A stretch of DNA of 35,932 nt from a virus, in IMG/VR virus record IMGVR_UViG_3300029309_000125, positions 1 to 35,932 of that record; one strand, 5' to 3'. The translations under genes and the position numbers were made by a program. Under the pieces are notes generated by a model. The model was given only the letters and a program-made list of their open reading frames with translations. It had not been told where the DNA came from and ran no database searches. How positions within the stretch are numbered: position 1 is the stretch's first letter; the number at the start of each line of letters is the position of its first letter. Below, piece by piece: positions 7,334-14,233 of this stretch.

Positions 7334-7534
7334 AATTGAATCTATGAATGATTTTTTAAAAACTCGGTAGATAATACTATGATCATCCCACCAATCATCC
7401 TTATCTAATTTTGCTAATACTTTTTCTACCTCATCGGCTGTACTTCCGTCATCACCGACAACGATGTCAATAGCCTCTTTGATTATAGGCGTTGTGTACA
7501 TCATTGTATCTGTGTATTCATCTTCATTTGTCAT
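7316..7534 (-). CDS. 72-residue acidic early protein
   Basis: The start at 7534 (MTNEDEYTDTMM) is preferred over the longer frame at 7567 because AAAGGA lies about six bases upstream. The protein is acidic, with DDGSTADEVEKVLAKLDKDDWW in its middle, and ends KKDEV exactly like its downstream neighbour. No family is recognised. It is the first gene after the terminator at 7596-7627, so it may depend on read-through or on an unseen promoter. Confidence 0.6.
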   Translation of the reverse strand: MTNEDEYTDTMMYTTPIIKEAIDIVVGDDGSTADEVEKVLAKLDKDDWWDDHSIIYRVFKKSFIDSIKKDEV

Positions 7535-7595
7535 AATTTTCCTTTCATTAAAAAAACAATCTACCATGACCTGTAAAACTTATCGAGAACATAAT

Positions 7596-7627
7596 AAAAA
7601 AAAACTCACCATTTTACTGATGAGTTT
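7596..7627 (-). terminator. Rho-independent terminator within early leftward genes
   Basis: Minus-strand AAACTCA (7627-7621) pairs with TGAGTTT (7608-7602) around a 12-base loop, followed by a run of T down to about 7596. It follows the 66-residue Cys gene and separates 8509-7678 from the genes below 7534. A partial terminator would let expression drop along the early unit. Confidence 0.75.
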
Positions 7628-7677
7628 CTGCTGCACGTCTGTCCTGTAAAAAATTTGGATCAAAACTTCCACGCAAA

Positions 7678-7878
7678 TTAAGATACCTCCTTGTCAAATT
7701 TATCCCATTCAGCTTCTTGTTTAGCACAACAATCACCACAAATCCACCCCTCGATTACGGCGTTATCTAATTCAAGATAACCACTATACCGATTGACAAA
7801 TCTACCACTACCAAAATGACACATCTGATAACAGATTAAACACTCTTCAATATCATGTACATCTTTGATCAACTCCAT
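7678..7878 (-). CDS. 66-residue zinc-finger-like early protein
   Basis: The protein contains CLICYQMC (residues 13-20) and CGDCCAKQEAEW (48-59), two Cys pairs set about 30 residues apart. This pattern suggests a small zinc-binding fold. It starts in overlap with the stop of the 143-residue gene. Downstream lies the terminator at 7596-7627. A role as a host-takeover or regulatory factor is typical of such early genes but is not shown here. Confidence 0.6.
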   Translation of the reverse strand: MELIKDVHDIEECLICYQMCHFGSGRFVNRYSGYLELDNAVIEGWICGDCCAKQEAEWDKFDKEVS

Positions 7879-8309
7879 TATTTTATCCTTATATTATATG
7901 TTATAAACTCACGAATCACGTTATGAATTTTGTTATAACATTCATCGTCTTCATCAGTATTACAATCAGTTTTATATTCTTCTCGAAATATATCCATGAT
8001 TGTATTAGTTAACTCATCAGTCACTGCATTCAGACAAGACAATCGTTCCCACCAAATATCTTTAACTACTCTAGTCATAGAGTCATCCCAAAACATATTC
8101 TTTCTTTCATCAAAAGGATTATCTTTATCAAACCCTACAACGTGTTCAACAACACCCATCTTTGCTGCTTCTTCAGAGGGCAAATTTAATATAGTATCCA
8201 CTGTTGATTTACCAGTAGTTTCAAAAGTTTGTGAATACTCATTATCCCCATCTCTGATAGTCCATCCTATACGATATGGCATATCATAATTTATCTTTGG
8301 CACTGCCAT
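7878..8309 (-). CDS. 143-residue early protein of unknown function
   Basis: The N-terminus (MAVPKINYDMPYRIGWTIRD) is followed by a GKSTVDTILNLPSEEAAKMG segment and a long acidic C-terminal helix region (YKTDCNTDEDDECYNKIHNV). The GKST here lacks the rest of a P-loop and is not a Walker A motif. I do not recognise the family. A GGAGG-type site precedes the ATG at 8309. The gene is linked to the next one by a one-base overlap. Confidence 0.65.
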   Translation of the reverse strand: MAVPKINYDMPYRIGWTIRDGDNEYSQTFETTGKSTVDTILNLPSEEAAKMGVVEHVVGFDKDNPFDERKNMFWDDSMTRVVKDIWWERLSCLNAVTDELTNTIMDIFREEYKTDCNTDEDDECYNKIHNVIREFITYNIRIK

Positions 8310-8509
8310 TATATTACCTCCTTTTTAATAATTTTATAATCAGTATTAGCACCCAATTTTTTCTTCATAAGGGTACGTTCAGATAAGTAATCATATACAG
8401 AAAACTCGTGACCTAATTTGTTATATGTTTCTTCATCAACAATTACTTCATGTGTTTCTGTTATTTCTTCATATATTTCTATATTGAATTTAACTTTTTT
8501 TGTACTCAT
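8309..8509 (-). CDS. 66-residue first gene of the early leftward unit
   Basis: The ATG at 8509 (MSTKKVKFNIEIYEEITETH) is preferred over the longer frame at 8554, since AGAGAAAGG lies about seven bases upstream. The protein alternates beta-like charged strands and ends KKEVI. No family is recognised. It is the gene nearest the control region on its left side. No clear TTGACA promoter for it is visible. Confidence 0.6.
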   Translation of the reverse strand: MSTKKVKFNIEIYEEITETHEVIVDEETYNKLGHEFSVYDYLSERTLMKKKLGANTDYKIIKKEVI

Positions 8510-8610
8510 TTGTTTACCTTTCTCTAATTCAAAAAGGAAAGTATCAAACGACATTTACATTTAAAAGAAAATAAATAACTTTTTTTTCAGGCGAACCTGG
8601 TAGATTTTTT

Positions 8611-8640
8611 AGCTCCCGCTCAGCTCCCTGACAGCTCCGA
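8611..8640. repeat. AGCTCC triple repeat in the control region
   Basis: AGCTCC occurs at 8611, 8622 and 8633, an 11-base period close to one helical turn, which would place bound protein on one face. The same unit occurs at 5197-5246. It lies between the leftward early genes and the GCAAAT iterons. It may be a regulator site or part of an origin. Confidence 0.65.
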
Positions 8641-8660
8641 ATTGAACCGGCATCCTCCAC

Positions 8661-8740
8661 GCAAATTGGCAAATAGGCAAATTGGCAAATTAGTTTTTAG
8701 CAAATAGGCAAATTTAGGTTTGACATATAAACGCAAATAG
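8661..8740. repeat. GCAAAT iterons, candidate replication origin
   Basis: Four contiguous 8-base units GCAAAT(T/A)(G/A) fill 8661-8692. Two more contiguous units lie at 8700-8715 and one at 8733-8740. This is iteron organisation in an AT-rich, gene-free stretch at the divergence point of the two operons. It precedes a replication operon with an initiator-like protein and a DnaB-type helicase. That placement suggests an origin or a multi-site operator. The last copies overlap the candidate promoter at 8720. Confidence 0.7.
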
Positions 8741-8748
8741 TTTTACAT
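8720..8748 (+). promoter_or_regulatory. Candidate rightward early promoter
   Basis: TTGACA at 8720-8725 is followed after 17 bases by TTACAT (8743-8748), a weak -10. It precedes the HTH gene at 8805 and the entire replication operon. Iteron copies lie immediately upstream of and within the spacer, so a protein bound there could repress or activate it. Confidence 0.55.
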
Positions 8749-8764
8749 ATCCCAGGATAAAAAC

Positions 8765-8786
8765 AAACAGATAATTAAGTCTGTTT
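8765..8786. promoter_or_regulatory. Inverted repeat ahead of the HTH gene (operator or leader hairpin)
   Basis: AAACAGA (8765-8771) and TCTGTTT (8780-8786) form a perfect seven-base inverted repeat around taattaag. It lies between the candidate promoter and the ATG at 8805. It could be an operator for the encoded HTH protein or another regulator, or a hairpin in the leader RNA just before the GAGG ribosome-binding site at 8792. Confidence 0.5.
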
Positions 8787-8804
8787 AAAACGAGGATAAT
8801 TAAT

Positions 8805-8999
8805 ATGCAAAATATTGAAACAACACTACTAGATATTAATCAGGTAGCTGAATACCTGAATGTATCTCCAAGAACTGTAAGACGATTAATGAAAGTTAAA
8901 AACCTACCTCATCATAAGGTTGGTCAAAAACTTGTCAGATATAACAAATCACAAATAGATAAGTGGTTAACTAAATACTCAAAAGGAGGTGTAGAATAA
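8805..8999 (+). CDS. Excisionase/MerR-type helix-turn-helix DNA-binding protein
   Basis: The 64 residues contain LLDINQVAEYLNVSPRTVRR (residues 8-27), then HHKVGQKLVRYNKSQIDKWL. This is the classical HTH_17 or excisionase-family layout: a winged-helix reader with a basic recognition helix and a closing wing. Such proteins bind short repeated or palindromic DNA. It is the first gene of the rightward operon, directly behind the iterons and the 8765 inverted repeat, so control of the early promoters or origin is likely. With no integrase in the genome, a true excisionase role is unlikely. Confidence 0.8.
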   Translation: MQNIETTLLDINQVAEYLNVSPRTVRRLMKVKNLPHHKVGQKLVRYNKSQIDKWLTKYSKGGVE

Positions 9000-9322
9000 A
9001 AAGAAAAACAAAAGCTGAAGTTGAAAGAGATAATATGTGGTCTCGCAAGCTAAAGAGTAAACACCAGGATCAATGGCCCATAGTTTTTGCTTTGTTAGAT
9101 TTAAACGAGCAAGAAAAAATAAAGGTGGCCTGTATTGTTTGGTGGGATTGCTATAAAGCACAAGAAGAGTATGACTGGACCTTTGTTAAATCAAAAGTAA
9201 AAGAGTACAAGTTTGATGAGAGTCAAATGAATCACGATAACATTGCAAGTGCATTGTGTCATATTGGTTATCCAAAAGAGATAGCACAACATAGAGCAAT
9301 AATAAAGAGAGGTAGGTTATAA
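8996..9322 (+). CDS. Early protein of unknown function, possible AUA start
   Basis: The first ATG is at 9035 (95 residues) but has only a weak upstream site. The frame is open to an ATA at 8996, six bases after a perfect GGAGG (8985-8989) and overlapping the previous stop as ATAA. The extra residues (RKTKAEVERDN) look like normal protein. An AUA start giving 108 residues is therefore possible. The protein has a Trp-rich core (KVACIVWWDCYKAQEEYDWT) and a basic C-terminus. No family is recognised. It joins the next gene with a one-base overlap at 9322. Confidence 0.6.
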   Translation: MKRKTKAEVERDNMWSRKLKSKHQDQWPIVFALLDLNEQEKIKVACIVWWDCYKAQEEYDWTFVKSKVKEYKFDESQMNHDNIASALCHIGYPKEIAQHRAIIKRGRL

Positions 9323-9543
9323 TGGCCCTAGAAATTAGTTACAATGAGAAAGAAGACAAGTATAATATTAGTGGTTTAAATTATTCACCTGAAGAGGCTG
9401 AAACCATTGCACGTTTTATTGAATCAAATGAGTTTGATAAGTACGTCAAGAATAACCCAGAGTACTTGAAAGAAATAATACCTAATCCATTAGATGATGA
9501 TGGTTTCTTACAGTTAAAGGAGAAAAAAAATGATGATAATTAA
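9322..9543 (+). CDS. 73-residue acidic early protein
   Basis: The protein is acidic, with YSPEEAETIARFIESNEFDK in its middle and a charged tail (LKEKKNDDN). It starts in overlap with the previous stop and ends 14 bases into the next gene. An AAGGAG-like site sits near its end for the following gene. No family is recognised. Confidence 0.6.
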   Translation: MALEISYNEKEDKYNISGLNYSPEEAETIARFIESNEFDKYVKNNPEYLKEIIPNPLDDDGFLQLKEKKNDDN

Positions 9544-9919
9544 TTTAGCTGGCATTCAAAGTATTGACTACAAGTTTCCTATTGAAAAGGATATGGATGT
9601 TGAAGTCTTACATGATGTTGATAACAAGTATCAAAGCAAAGAAGAAAAAGCATTGGTTGTTAAGCACGATAACTTCATAGTTGGTTATCTTCCACGGCCA
9701 TCTACATTGAAAGAATGGATGGAGGATGCCAGGAAGATTGGCAATCATCAGAAATATGATTACAACAAGGATAGATTTGTAGCTGCCACATATGTTAGAG
9801 ATCAGATTGAATGTGATTTGTTTCGAAATGATATGCCAGTAACAGGAAAGATATATCGTGTAGGTTATTCTGACCAGGGAGATGTGCAAAGCATCTCTTG
9901 TTCATTTGATTATATGTAG
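9530..9919 (+). CDS. HIRAN-like domain protein
   Basis: In this 129-residue protein, residues about 24-56 read VEVLHDVDNKYQ, then ALVVKHDNFIVGYLPRPS. This follows the HIRAN pattern of a hydrophobic strand, an acidic and Asn-Tyr-containing turn, a valine-rich strand, and G-x-LPR. HIRAN domains bind DNA 3-prime ends in fork-remodelling enzymes and also occur as stand-alone phage and bacterial proteins. Location ahead of the replication genes fits a DNA-end or stalled-fork role. The match is by eye, so moderate. The ATG at 9533 is an alternative start. Confidence 0.5.
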   Translation: MMIINLAGIQSIDYKFPIEKDMDVEVLHDVDNKYQSKEEKALVVKHDNFIVGYLPRPSTLKEWMEDARKIGNHQKYDYNKDRFVAATYVRDQIECDLFRNDMPVTGKIYRVGYSDQGDVQSISCSFDYM

Positions 9920-9929
9920 AGGAGGAGTT

Positions 9930-10160
9930 ATGCCAAAGTTAAAAAGAAAAGTAATGGTGAAAGCTATTGTCCCATCAAGACAAAGTGTTTCACAAGATTG
10001 GGTTGAGGAATTAGGAGATAGAATACAGTATGTTGGACAAGAGTTTATGTCTGTTTCAGAAGCAGCTAGAGCGTTAAAGGTTGGTCGAACACATATACTT
10101 GCTAATTTATCTGGTAAAGTACAACACGTCAAAGGCTTCGTATTTAAGAGGTGTTCATGA
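9930..10160 (+). CDS. NUMOD1-like helix-turn-helix protein
   Basis: The start at 9930 is chosen because GAGGAGG lies just upstream; a longer frame begins at 9882. The 76 residues end in SVSEAARALKVGRTHILANL followed by KGFVFKRC, which matches the NUMOD1-type DNA-binding helix found in homing endonucleases and as free phage proteins. The N-terminal part is basic (MPKLKRKVMVKAIV). It may act as a regulator or as a DNA-binding accessory to replication. The end overlaps the next gene by four bases. Confidence 0.6.
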   Translation: MPKLKRKVMVKAIVPSRQSVSQDWVEELGDRIQYVGQEFMSVSEAARALKVGRTHILANLSGKVQHVKGFVFKRCS

Positions 10161-10759
10161 AAGAAGCCCATGCGTTTATTGTAAGGGATGCGGTGGAGTA
10201 TGGTTTAGATAAGGCCATACTTCTTCAGCATATTCGTTTTTGGATTAATCAGAATGACGGCAAGAAAACACATACACATGATAATAAAGTATGGATGTAT
10301 CAATCAGCTTCTGATATGACTAAACATTATCCTTATTGGTCTAGGCAGAAGATTAGTAGACTGCTCAGGGAAATGGAGGATGATGGATTGATTGTATCTG
10401 GTAACTTTAATAAGTTAGGTTACGATCAAACTAAATGGTACACTATCCAATGTTCAGAATTAAACAATCGAAGTTTTGAAATTGAGCAACCTATACCATA
10501 TACTAAACAAGATACTAAAACAGATATATTGTTTGATGAATGTTGGGCTATGTATGGTAAGAAAGGTAACAAGAAAACTGCTATTAGATATTGGAAGAAA
10601 TATTCTGAAGAAGATAAGTTAAGTATTCAATCAAAGATTATTCCTTATATTAGTAGTAGAGAGTATAAGTATCGTAAAGATTTTCAAGGATGGATTAATC
10701 CTATATATAGAATGTGGGAAGACCAAATAGAAGAAAAAGAAAAGAGGATAAGTATATGA
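10157..10759 (+). CDS. Replication-initiator-like winged-helix protein
   Basis: The ATG at 10157 (MKEAHAFIVRDAVEYGLDKA) has AAGAGG upstream; a GTG two codons earlier is less likely. Residues about 1-95 show a helical DNA-binding core (SASDMTKHYPYWSRQKISRL, then LREMEDDGLIVSG) resembling the winged-helix domain of phage replication initiators of the O or DnaD type. The C-terminal half is basic and ends with KKAIRYWKKYSEED-like and GWINPIYRMW elements, the latter resembling a DnaD-type motif. With the DnaB-like helicase two genes downstream, a role in opening the origin and loading helicase is likely. Confidence 0.6.
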   Translation: MKEAHAFIVRDAVEYGLDKAILLQHIRFWINQNDGKKTHTHDNKVWMYQSASDMTKHYPYWSRQKISRLLREMEDDGLIVSGNFNKLGYDQTKWYTIQCSELNNRSFEIEQPIPYTKQDTKTDILFDECWAMYGKKGNKKTAIRYWKKYSEEDKLSIQSKIIPYISSREYKYRKDFQGWINPIYRMWEDQIEEKEKRISI

Positions 10760-10989
10760 TGGAAAGTTGGGAAGACCATGAGATTAGAGAGCAAGAGATT
10801 CAAGAGAATCTTGAGCGACAAGAGGGTGAGTGGCGAAAGTTAGAGAAAGCTGCTGACCCTAGTTTTTTATCTGGACCAGTGCCAGATGATATTCCCATAC
10901 GAGTGTATGATGAAAACTGTAAGTGTATTTATGATTCAAGAAAGGATGGCGACTATGAACAATGGAAATCCTCATTGCCTGGAGAGTGA
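10756..10989 (+). CDS. 77-residue acidic protein between initiator and helicase
   Basis: The ATG at 10756 overlaps the previous stop and has AGAGGAT upstream. The protein is very acidic (WEDHEIREQEIQENLERQEG, helical and probably coiled-coil) and then carries IPIRVYDENCKCIYDSRKDG. Its 3-prime end overlaps the helicase start. Helicase loader or adaptor is conceivable from position only. Confidence 0.5.
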   Translation: MMESWEDHEIREQEIQENLERQEGEWRKLEKAADPSFLSGPVPDDIPIRVYDENCKCIYDSRKDGDYEQWKSSLPGE

Positions 10990-12229
10990 GCGAGGAATAC
11001 TAGGGTCAATGCTTATTGATCCAGAAAGAGTTATTCCTAAAACTGAATTATCTAATACTGATTTTTATATGGTTAAACACCAGGTGTTATATGAAGCATT
11101 AAAAAATATGTATATAAATAATTGCACTATGGATATGATAACTATAAAGAATTATTTAAAAGATAATAAATCATTAGAACAATGTGGTGGAGATGATTAC
11201 CTTTTAGATTTACAAGATTCTATAGTTGTTTCTAGTCATTCACAAGCATATGCAAAAAGGGTAGAGGAGTTATCTGAATTAAGAAATGAATTAGATATTC
11301 TTGAGTCTGGAAAAGATATGGTTTATCAGGGCAAGAGTTGTTCAGATTTTATTATGAGTAGTTTGATTAGAAAGACTACTGATAATCAACAACAATCTAT
11401 CTACGAATTAGGAGAAGAATGGATAGACAAAGTTGCTTCTGGTAATACAGGTCATTTAAATTGGTGGTGTGCTGAGTGGGATAGTTATCTTACTAAATTA
11501 AGTAGTGAGGTTTGTATTATTCATGCACCACGTTCAACTGGTAAGACCGCTTGGTTGCTACAATATATATGTTATTTACATCAACAAGGATTGAAGTGTA
11601 GTTTTGCATCTATTGAAATGATTAAACAAGAATTACTACCAAGATTGATAGCACATCTCGGTCAGATTAATACATACAATATGCGTACTAGAGGTTTCAT
11701 TAAAGAACATGAAAGACAAGCTTCATTGAAAGCTAATGAAAAGCTACGGGACCTTAACTTGAATGTCCGAGATGGTAGTATGAATATATTTCAATTACGT
11801 TCCTGGGCTTTGAGTGAAAAAAAGAAAGGAGCAGATGCTATATTTATAGATAATCTTTTGTGTATCAATGATGGTGGTAGAAATTATGTAAACAGAACGG
11901 CCATGTATGATTATTTTATACAACAGATTATTGATCTTCGTAATGATATTAAGATACCTATCTTTTTACTCGCTCATCCTAACGCTGATCATGGTGTATC
12001 TTATAGTAAGAACATTGAAAACTTGTGTGATATAATTATTTATTTACACAACGTGCCATCAGAGGGTATAGATGTTGAGGGTAAAACAATAATGCCAAGG
12101 ATGGATATTCCAGGAGATACAGTTTGTTGTAGATTCCAGAAGAATAGACAAGGCAGATCACCATGTGCATTATTATCTTTAGATAAACAAACACAAACAT
12201 TTAAACATTTAAGTTGGGAGATAGAATAA
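10955..12229 (+). CDS. dnaB: Replicative DNA helicase, DnaB family
   Basis: The start at 10955 (MNNGNPHCLESERGILGSML) has AAAGGA upstream and gives 424 residues, slightly shorter than bacterial DnaB (about 450-470). The N-terminal domain (residues about 12-110) has the ESERGILGSMLIDPERV opening typical of DnaB. The RecA-type motor has Walker A APRSTGKT (191-198), Walker B ADAIFIDN (293-300), an AHPNAD sensor (340-345) and a FQKNRQGRS arginine-finger region (394-402). It unwinds the fork 5-prime to 3-prime for the host replisome, since no phage polymerase is present. No primase domain is fused. Confidence 0.92.
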   Translation: MNNGNPHCLESERGILGSMLIDPERVIPKTELSNTDFYMVKHQVLYEALKNMYINNCTMDMITIKNYLKDNKSLEQCGGDDYLLDLQDSIVVSSHSQAYAKRVEELSELRNELDILESGKDMVYQGKSCSDFIMSSLIRKTTDNQQQSIYELGEEWIDKVASGNTGHLNWWCAEWDSYLTKLSSEVCIIHAPRSTGKTAWLLQYICYLHQQGLKCSFASIEMIKQELLPRLIAHLGQINTYNMRTRGFIKEHERQASLKANEKLRDLNLNVRDGSMNIFQLRSWALSEKKKGADAIFIDNLLCINDGGRNYVNRTAMYDYFIQQIIDLRNDIKIPIFLLAHPNADHGVSYSKNIENLCDIIIYLHNVPSEGIDVEGKTIMPRMDIPGDTVCCRFQKNRQGRSPCALLSLDKQTQTFKHLSWEIE

Positions 12230-13086
12230 TGAAACAAGATATATTTAATTTTGTTAAAGAAGATTGTGCTATTCTTACAGGAGATTGTTTAAAAACTTTA
12301 GCATTATTACCAGGGGATAGTGTTAACTGTTGTGTTACTTCTCCGCCTTACTATAATTTAAGAAACTATGATGATGATAACCAGATTGGTATGGAATCAA
12401 GTCCAGAAGAATACATAGATAATCTTGTTAAAGTATTTAGAGAAGTCAAAAGAGTTTTAAGAGATGATGGTACACTGTGGTTAAATCTAGGAGATACATA
12501 TCGTAGAGATAAAAATTTATTAGGCATCCCCTGGAGAGTTGCCTTTGCATTACAACAAGATGGTTGGTATTTAAGACAAGATATAATATGGCATAAGCCT
12601 AATCCAATACCAGAATCTGTAAAAGATAGATGTACTAAAGCACATGAATATATATTTCTATTTAGTAAATCTCCTAAATATTATTATGACTACAAAGCCA
12701 TTAGAGAAGATAGTGCTAATCCAGAAGAAACGGCCAGGAGAATGAAGCTACCTGTAATGACAGGAAACAAACATGAGTCTGGAGGCTTCTCAAAGAATGG
12801 ATCAAAGCATACTCCTGGTATAAAACCATTTGATGGTAAGAAGAATAAAAGGTCTGTATGGACAGTGAATGTAAAGTCATACAGAGAAGCCCATTTTGCA
12901 ACGTATCCTCCTAACTTAATACAACCTTGTATATTAGCTGGTTGTCCTGAGAAAGGTGTCGTGCTTGATCCATTTGCTGGTGCTGGTACGACAGGTTTAG
13001 TTGCATTAAGTAATAATAGAAAGGCAATGCTTTGCGAGTTAAATAAAGACTACGTTGAGATAATAAAACGTAGGTTGTTAGATTGA
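12229..13086 (+). CDS. DNA methyltransferase, N6-adenine or N4-cytosine type
   Basis: The ATG at 12229 (TAATG overlap with the helicase stop, GGGAG upstream) gives 285 residues. The catalytic motif SPPY is at 38-41 and the SAM-binding motif DPFAGAGTTG near 247-256, so catalysis precedes SAM binding in the chain. That is the beta-class order of N4/N6 methyltransferases. A HKPNPIPESVKDRCTKAHEY segment lies between. No partner endonuclease is seen. The enzyme probably shields phage DNA from host restriction or alters host control sites. The target sequence cannot be deduced. Confidence 0.9.
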   Translation: MKQDIFNFVKEDCAILTGDCLKTLALLPGDSVNCCVTSPPYYNLRNYDDDNQIGMESSPEEYIDNLVKVFREVKRVLRDDGTLWLNLGDTYRRDKNLLGIPWRVAFALQQDGWYLRQDIIWHKPNPIPESVKDRCTKAHEYIFLFSKSPKYYYDYKAIREDSANPEETARRMKLPVMTGNKHESGGFSKNGSKHTPGIKPFDGKKNKRSVWTVNVKSYREAHFATYPPNLIQPCILAGCPEKGVVLDPFAGAGTTGLVALSNNRKAMLCELNKDYVEIIKRRLLD

Positions 13087-13110
13087 CAGTAAAGCATATT
13101 TTGTTAAAAT
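13083..13110 (+). promoter_or_regulatory. Candidate promoter for SSB-like and NinG genes
   Basis: TTGACA (13083-13088) overlaps the methyltransferase stop. A 16-base spacer precedes TAAAAT (13105-13110), a strong -10. GGAG at 13128-13131 then serves the ATG at 13138. It could boost the SSB-like protein, which is usually needed in quantity. Confidence 0.6.
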
Positions 13111-13137
13111 TAAATCTTAAATATAAAGGAGAAACAT

Positions 13138-13788
13138 ATGAGTCTATCAGAAGAATACATTAAACCTGCTGACACTAATCCAATTAGTGCTTATGCTAGA
13201 TGGAAAGGTGCTAAGGGTTTATGGGAAATATACTCTAAAGATACTGGACAAACTGTGCTAACACAAAAGCTAGATTTTGTTATACTAGATCAGCTCAATT
13301 CTGTTAGAGGTTTTACCAGATCGAAAGGATTATATTCCTGTGCTGAAGTTAAAGATATTCATTCTCAACTTATGAGCGTATATCTAACAGAAAATGGTAA
13401 GTCTACTTTATTCAAAGAGGGTCTGTATAATGAGATAAAAGCAGACCTGAAAGAAAAAGGTATTAAGTTTCAAAAAGTTGTTTATGCTATGGCTAATGAC
13501 AACCATGAAAATTCTACACTAAATAATGGTATTATCAAATTAGAATTGCAAGGTGCAGCTATGTCCGCTTGGTTTGAAACTGGAGCATGGGAGGGCCATA
13601 GAATTGAAATGGGTGAAGCTACTCATCAAGATGGTGCTATTAGTTATTACATTCCTAAATTTATAAGCACTAAAGCAACTGACAATATGTTAGAAAAAGC
13701 TAAGGGTAAGGATGTAGTACTTCAAGAGTATCTCAAAAAATTCAGAGATAATAAGGAGGAGGAATCTCAAGAAGAGATACCTTTCTAA
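13138..13788 (+). CDS. Single-stranded DNA-binding protein with SSB-type tail
   Basis: The 216-residue protein ends EEESQEEIPF. An acidic run closed by IPF is the C-terminal hallmark of bacterial SSB, which uses it to recruit host replication and repair proteins. The body contains a polar aromatic region (YSCAEVKDIHSQLMSVYLTE) and a long beta-rich middle (KFQKVVYAMANDN), but no typical OB-fold signature is obvious by eye. Placement after helicase and before NinG in the replication operon supports ssDNA binding. It has its own promoter and a strong ribosome-binding site. Confidence 0.65.
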   Translation: MSLSEEYIKPADTNPISAYARWKGAKGLWEIYSKDTGQTVLTQKLDFVILDQLNSVRGFTRSKGLYSCAEVKDIHSQLMSVYLTENGKSTLFKEGLYNEIKADLKEKGIKFQKVVYAMANDNHENSTLNNGIIKLELQGAAMSAWFETGAWEGHRIEMGEATHQDGAISYYIPKFISTKATDNMLEKAKGKDVVLQEYLKKFRDNKEEESQEEIPF

Positions 13789-13789
13789 T

Positions 13790-14233
13790 ATGACCAAGAA
13801 GAGAAAGCGATCCATTAAGTCTGCTAAACAAGGTGCTTGGGTTGCTTTCTCTAAATATATTCGCTTGCGAGATTCTCTTGCAACAACTAACACCACTGAC
13901 CAATGCGTTTGTATTACCTGTAAAGAAACTGTACCCACTAAATATGTTCCTGGATTTAACACGTTACAAGCTGGACATTCTATAGCTGGAAGATCAAAGA
14001 ATATTTTATTTGATGAGGATTTAGTATACGGACAATGTGCTGCCTGTAATTGTATACATGGTGGTAGACTGTCAGAGTTTGCTATTATTATGATAGATAA
14101 GTTTGGTAAAGAATGGTTTGAGGAGAAATGTTTTATATCCAGAAAACCATCAGAAACCAGGTGGTCTATTCAAGAGTTAGATGAAATAAAACAAAAGTAT
14201 AAACAAAAATATGAGGAGTTATTAAATGGATAA
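13790..14233 (+). CDS. ninG: NinG/Rap-type recombination nuclease
   Basis: The 147 residues show CITC (41-44), QAGHSIAGRS (60-69, His63) and CAACN (83-87), together the zinc-binding HNH-like core of lambda NinG, where a GHF-type motif and a Cys pair form the site. The N-terminus is strongly basic (MTKKRKRSIKSAKQGAW) and the C-terminus helical (EIKQKYKQKYEELLNG). NinG acts on recombination intermediates such as Holliday junctions. One base separates it from the SSB-like gene, which suits joint action on forks. Confidence 0.85.
   Translation: MTKKRKRSIKSAKQGAWVAFSKYIRLRDSLATTNTTDQCVCITCKETVPTKYVPGFNTLQAGHSIAGRSKNILFDEDLVYGQCAACNCIHGGRLSEFAIIMIDKFGKEWFEEKCFISRKPSETRWSIQELDEIKQKYKQKYEELLNG

Noticed and set aside
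8165-8225. GKST in the 143-residue protein as an ATP-binding loop
   Set aside because: The preceding GxxxxGK spacing is missing and no Walker B strand follows.
8588-8608. Terminator at CAGG-CGAA-CCTG followed by T-rich DNA
   Set aside because: The stem has only four pairs and the T run is displaced from it; support is too weak.
8540-8664. Leftward open frame through the AGCTCC repeats upstream of the 66-residue gene
   Set aside because: The reading looks partly protein-like, but it has no suitable start codon and lies over the repeats; non-coding control DNA is more likely.
8805-8999. Excisionase of a temperate phage
   Set aside because: The fold fits, but no integrase, repressor pair or attachment site is seen, so a transcription or origin regulator is preferred.
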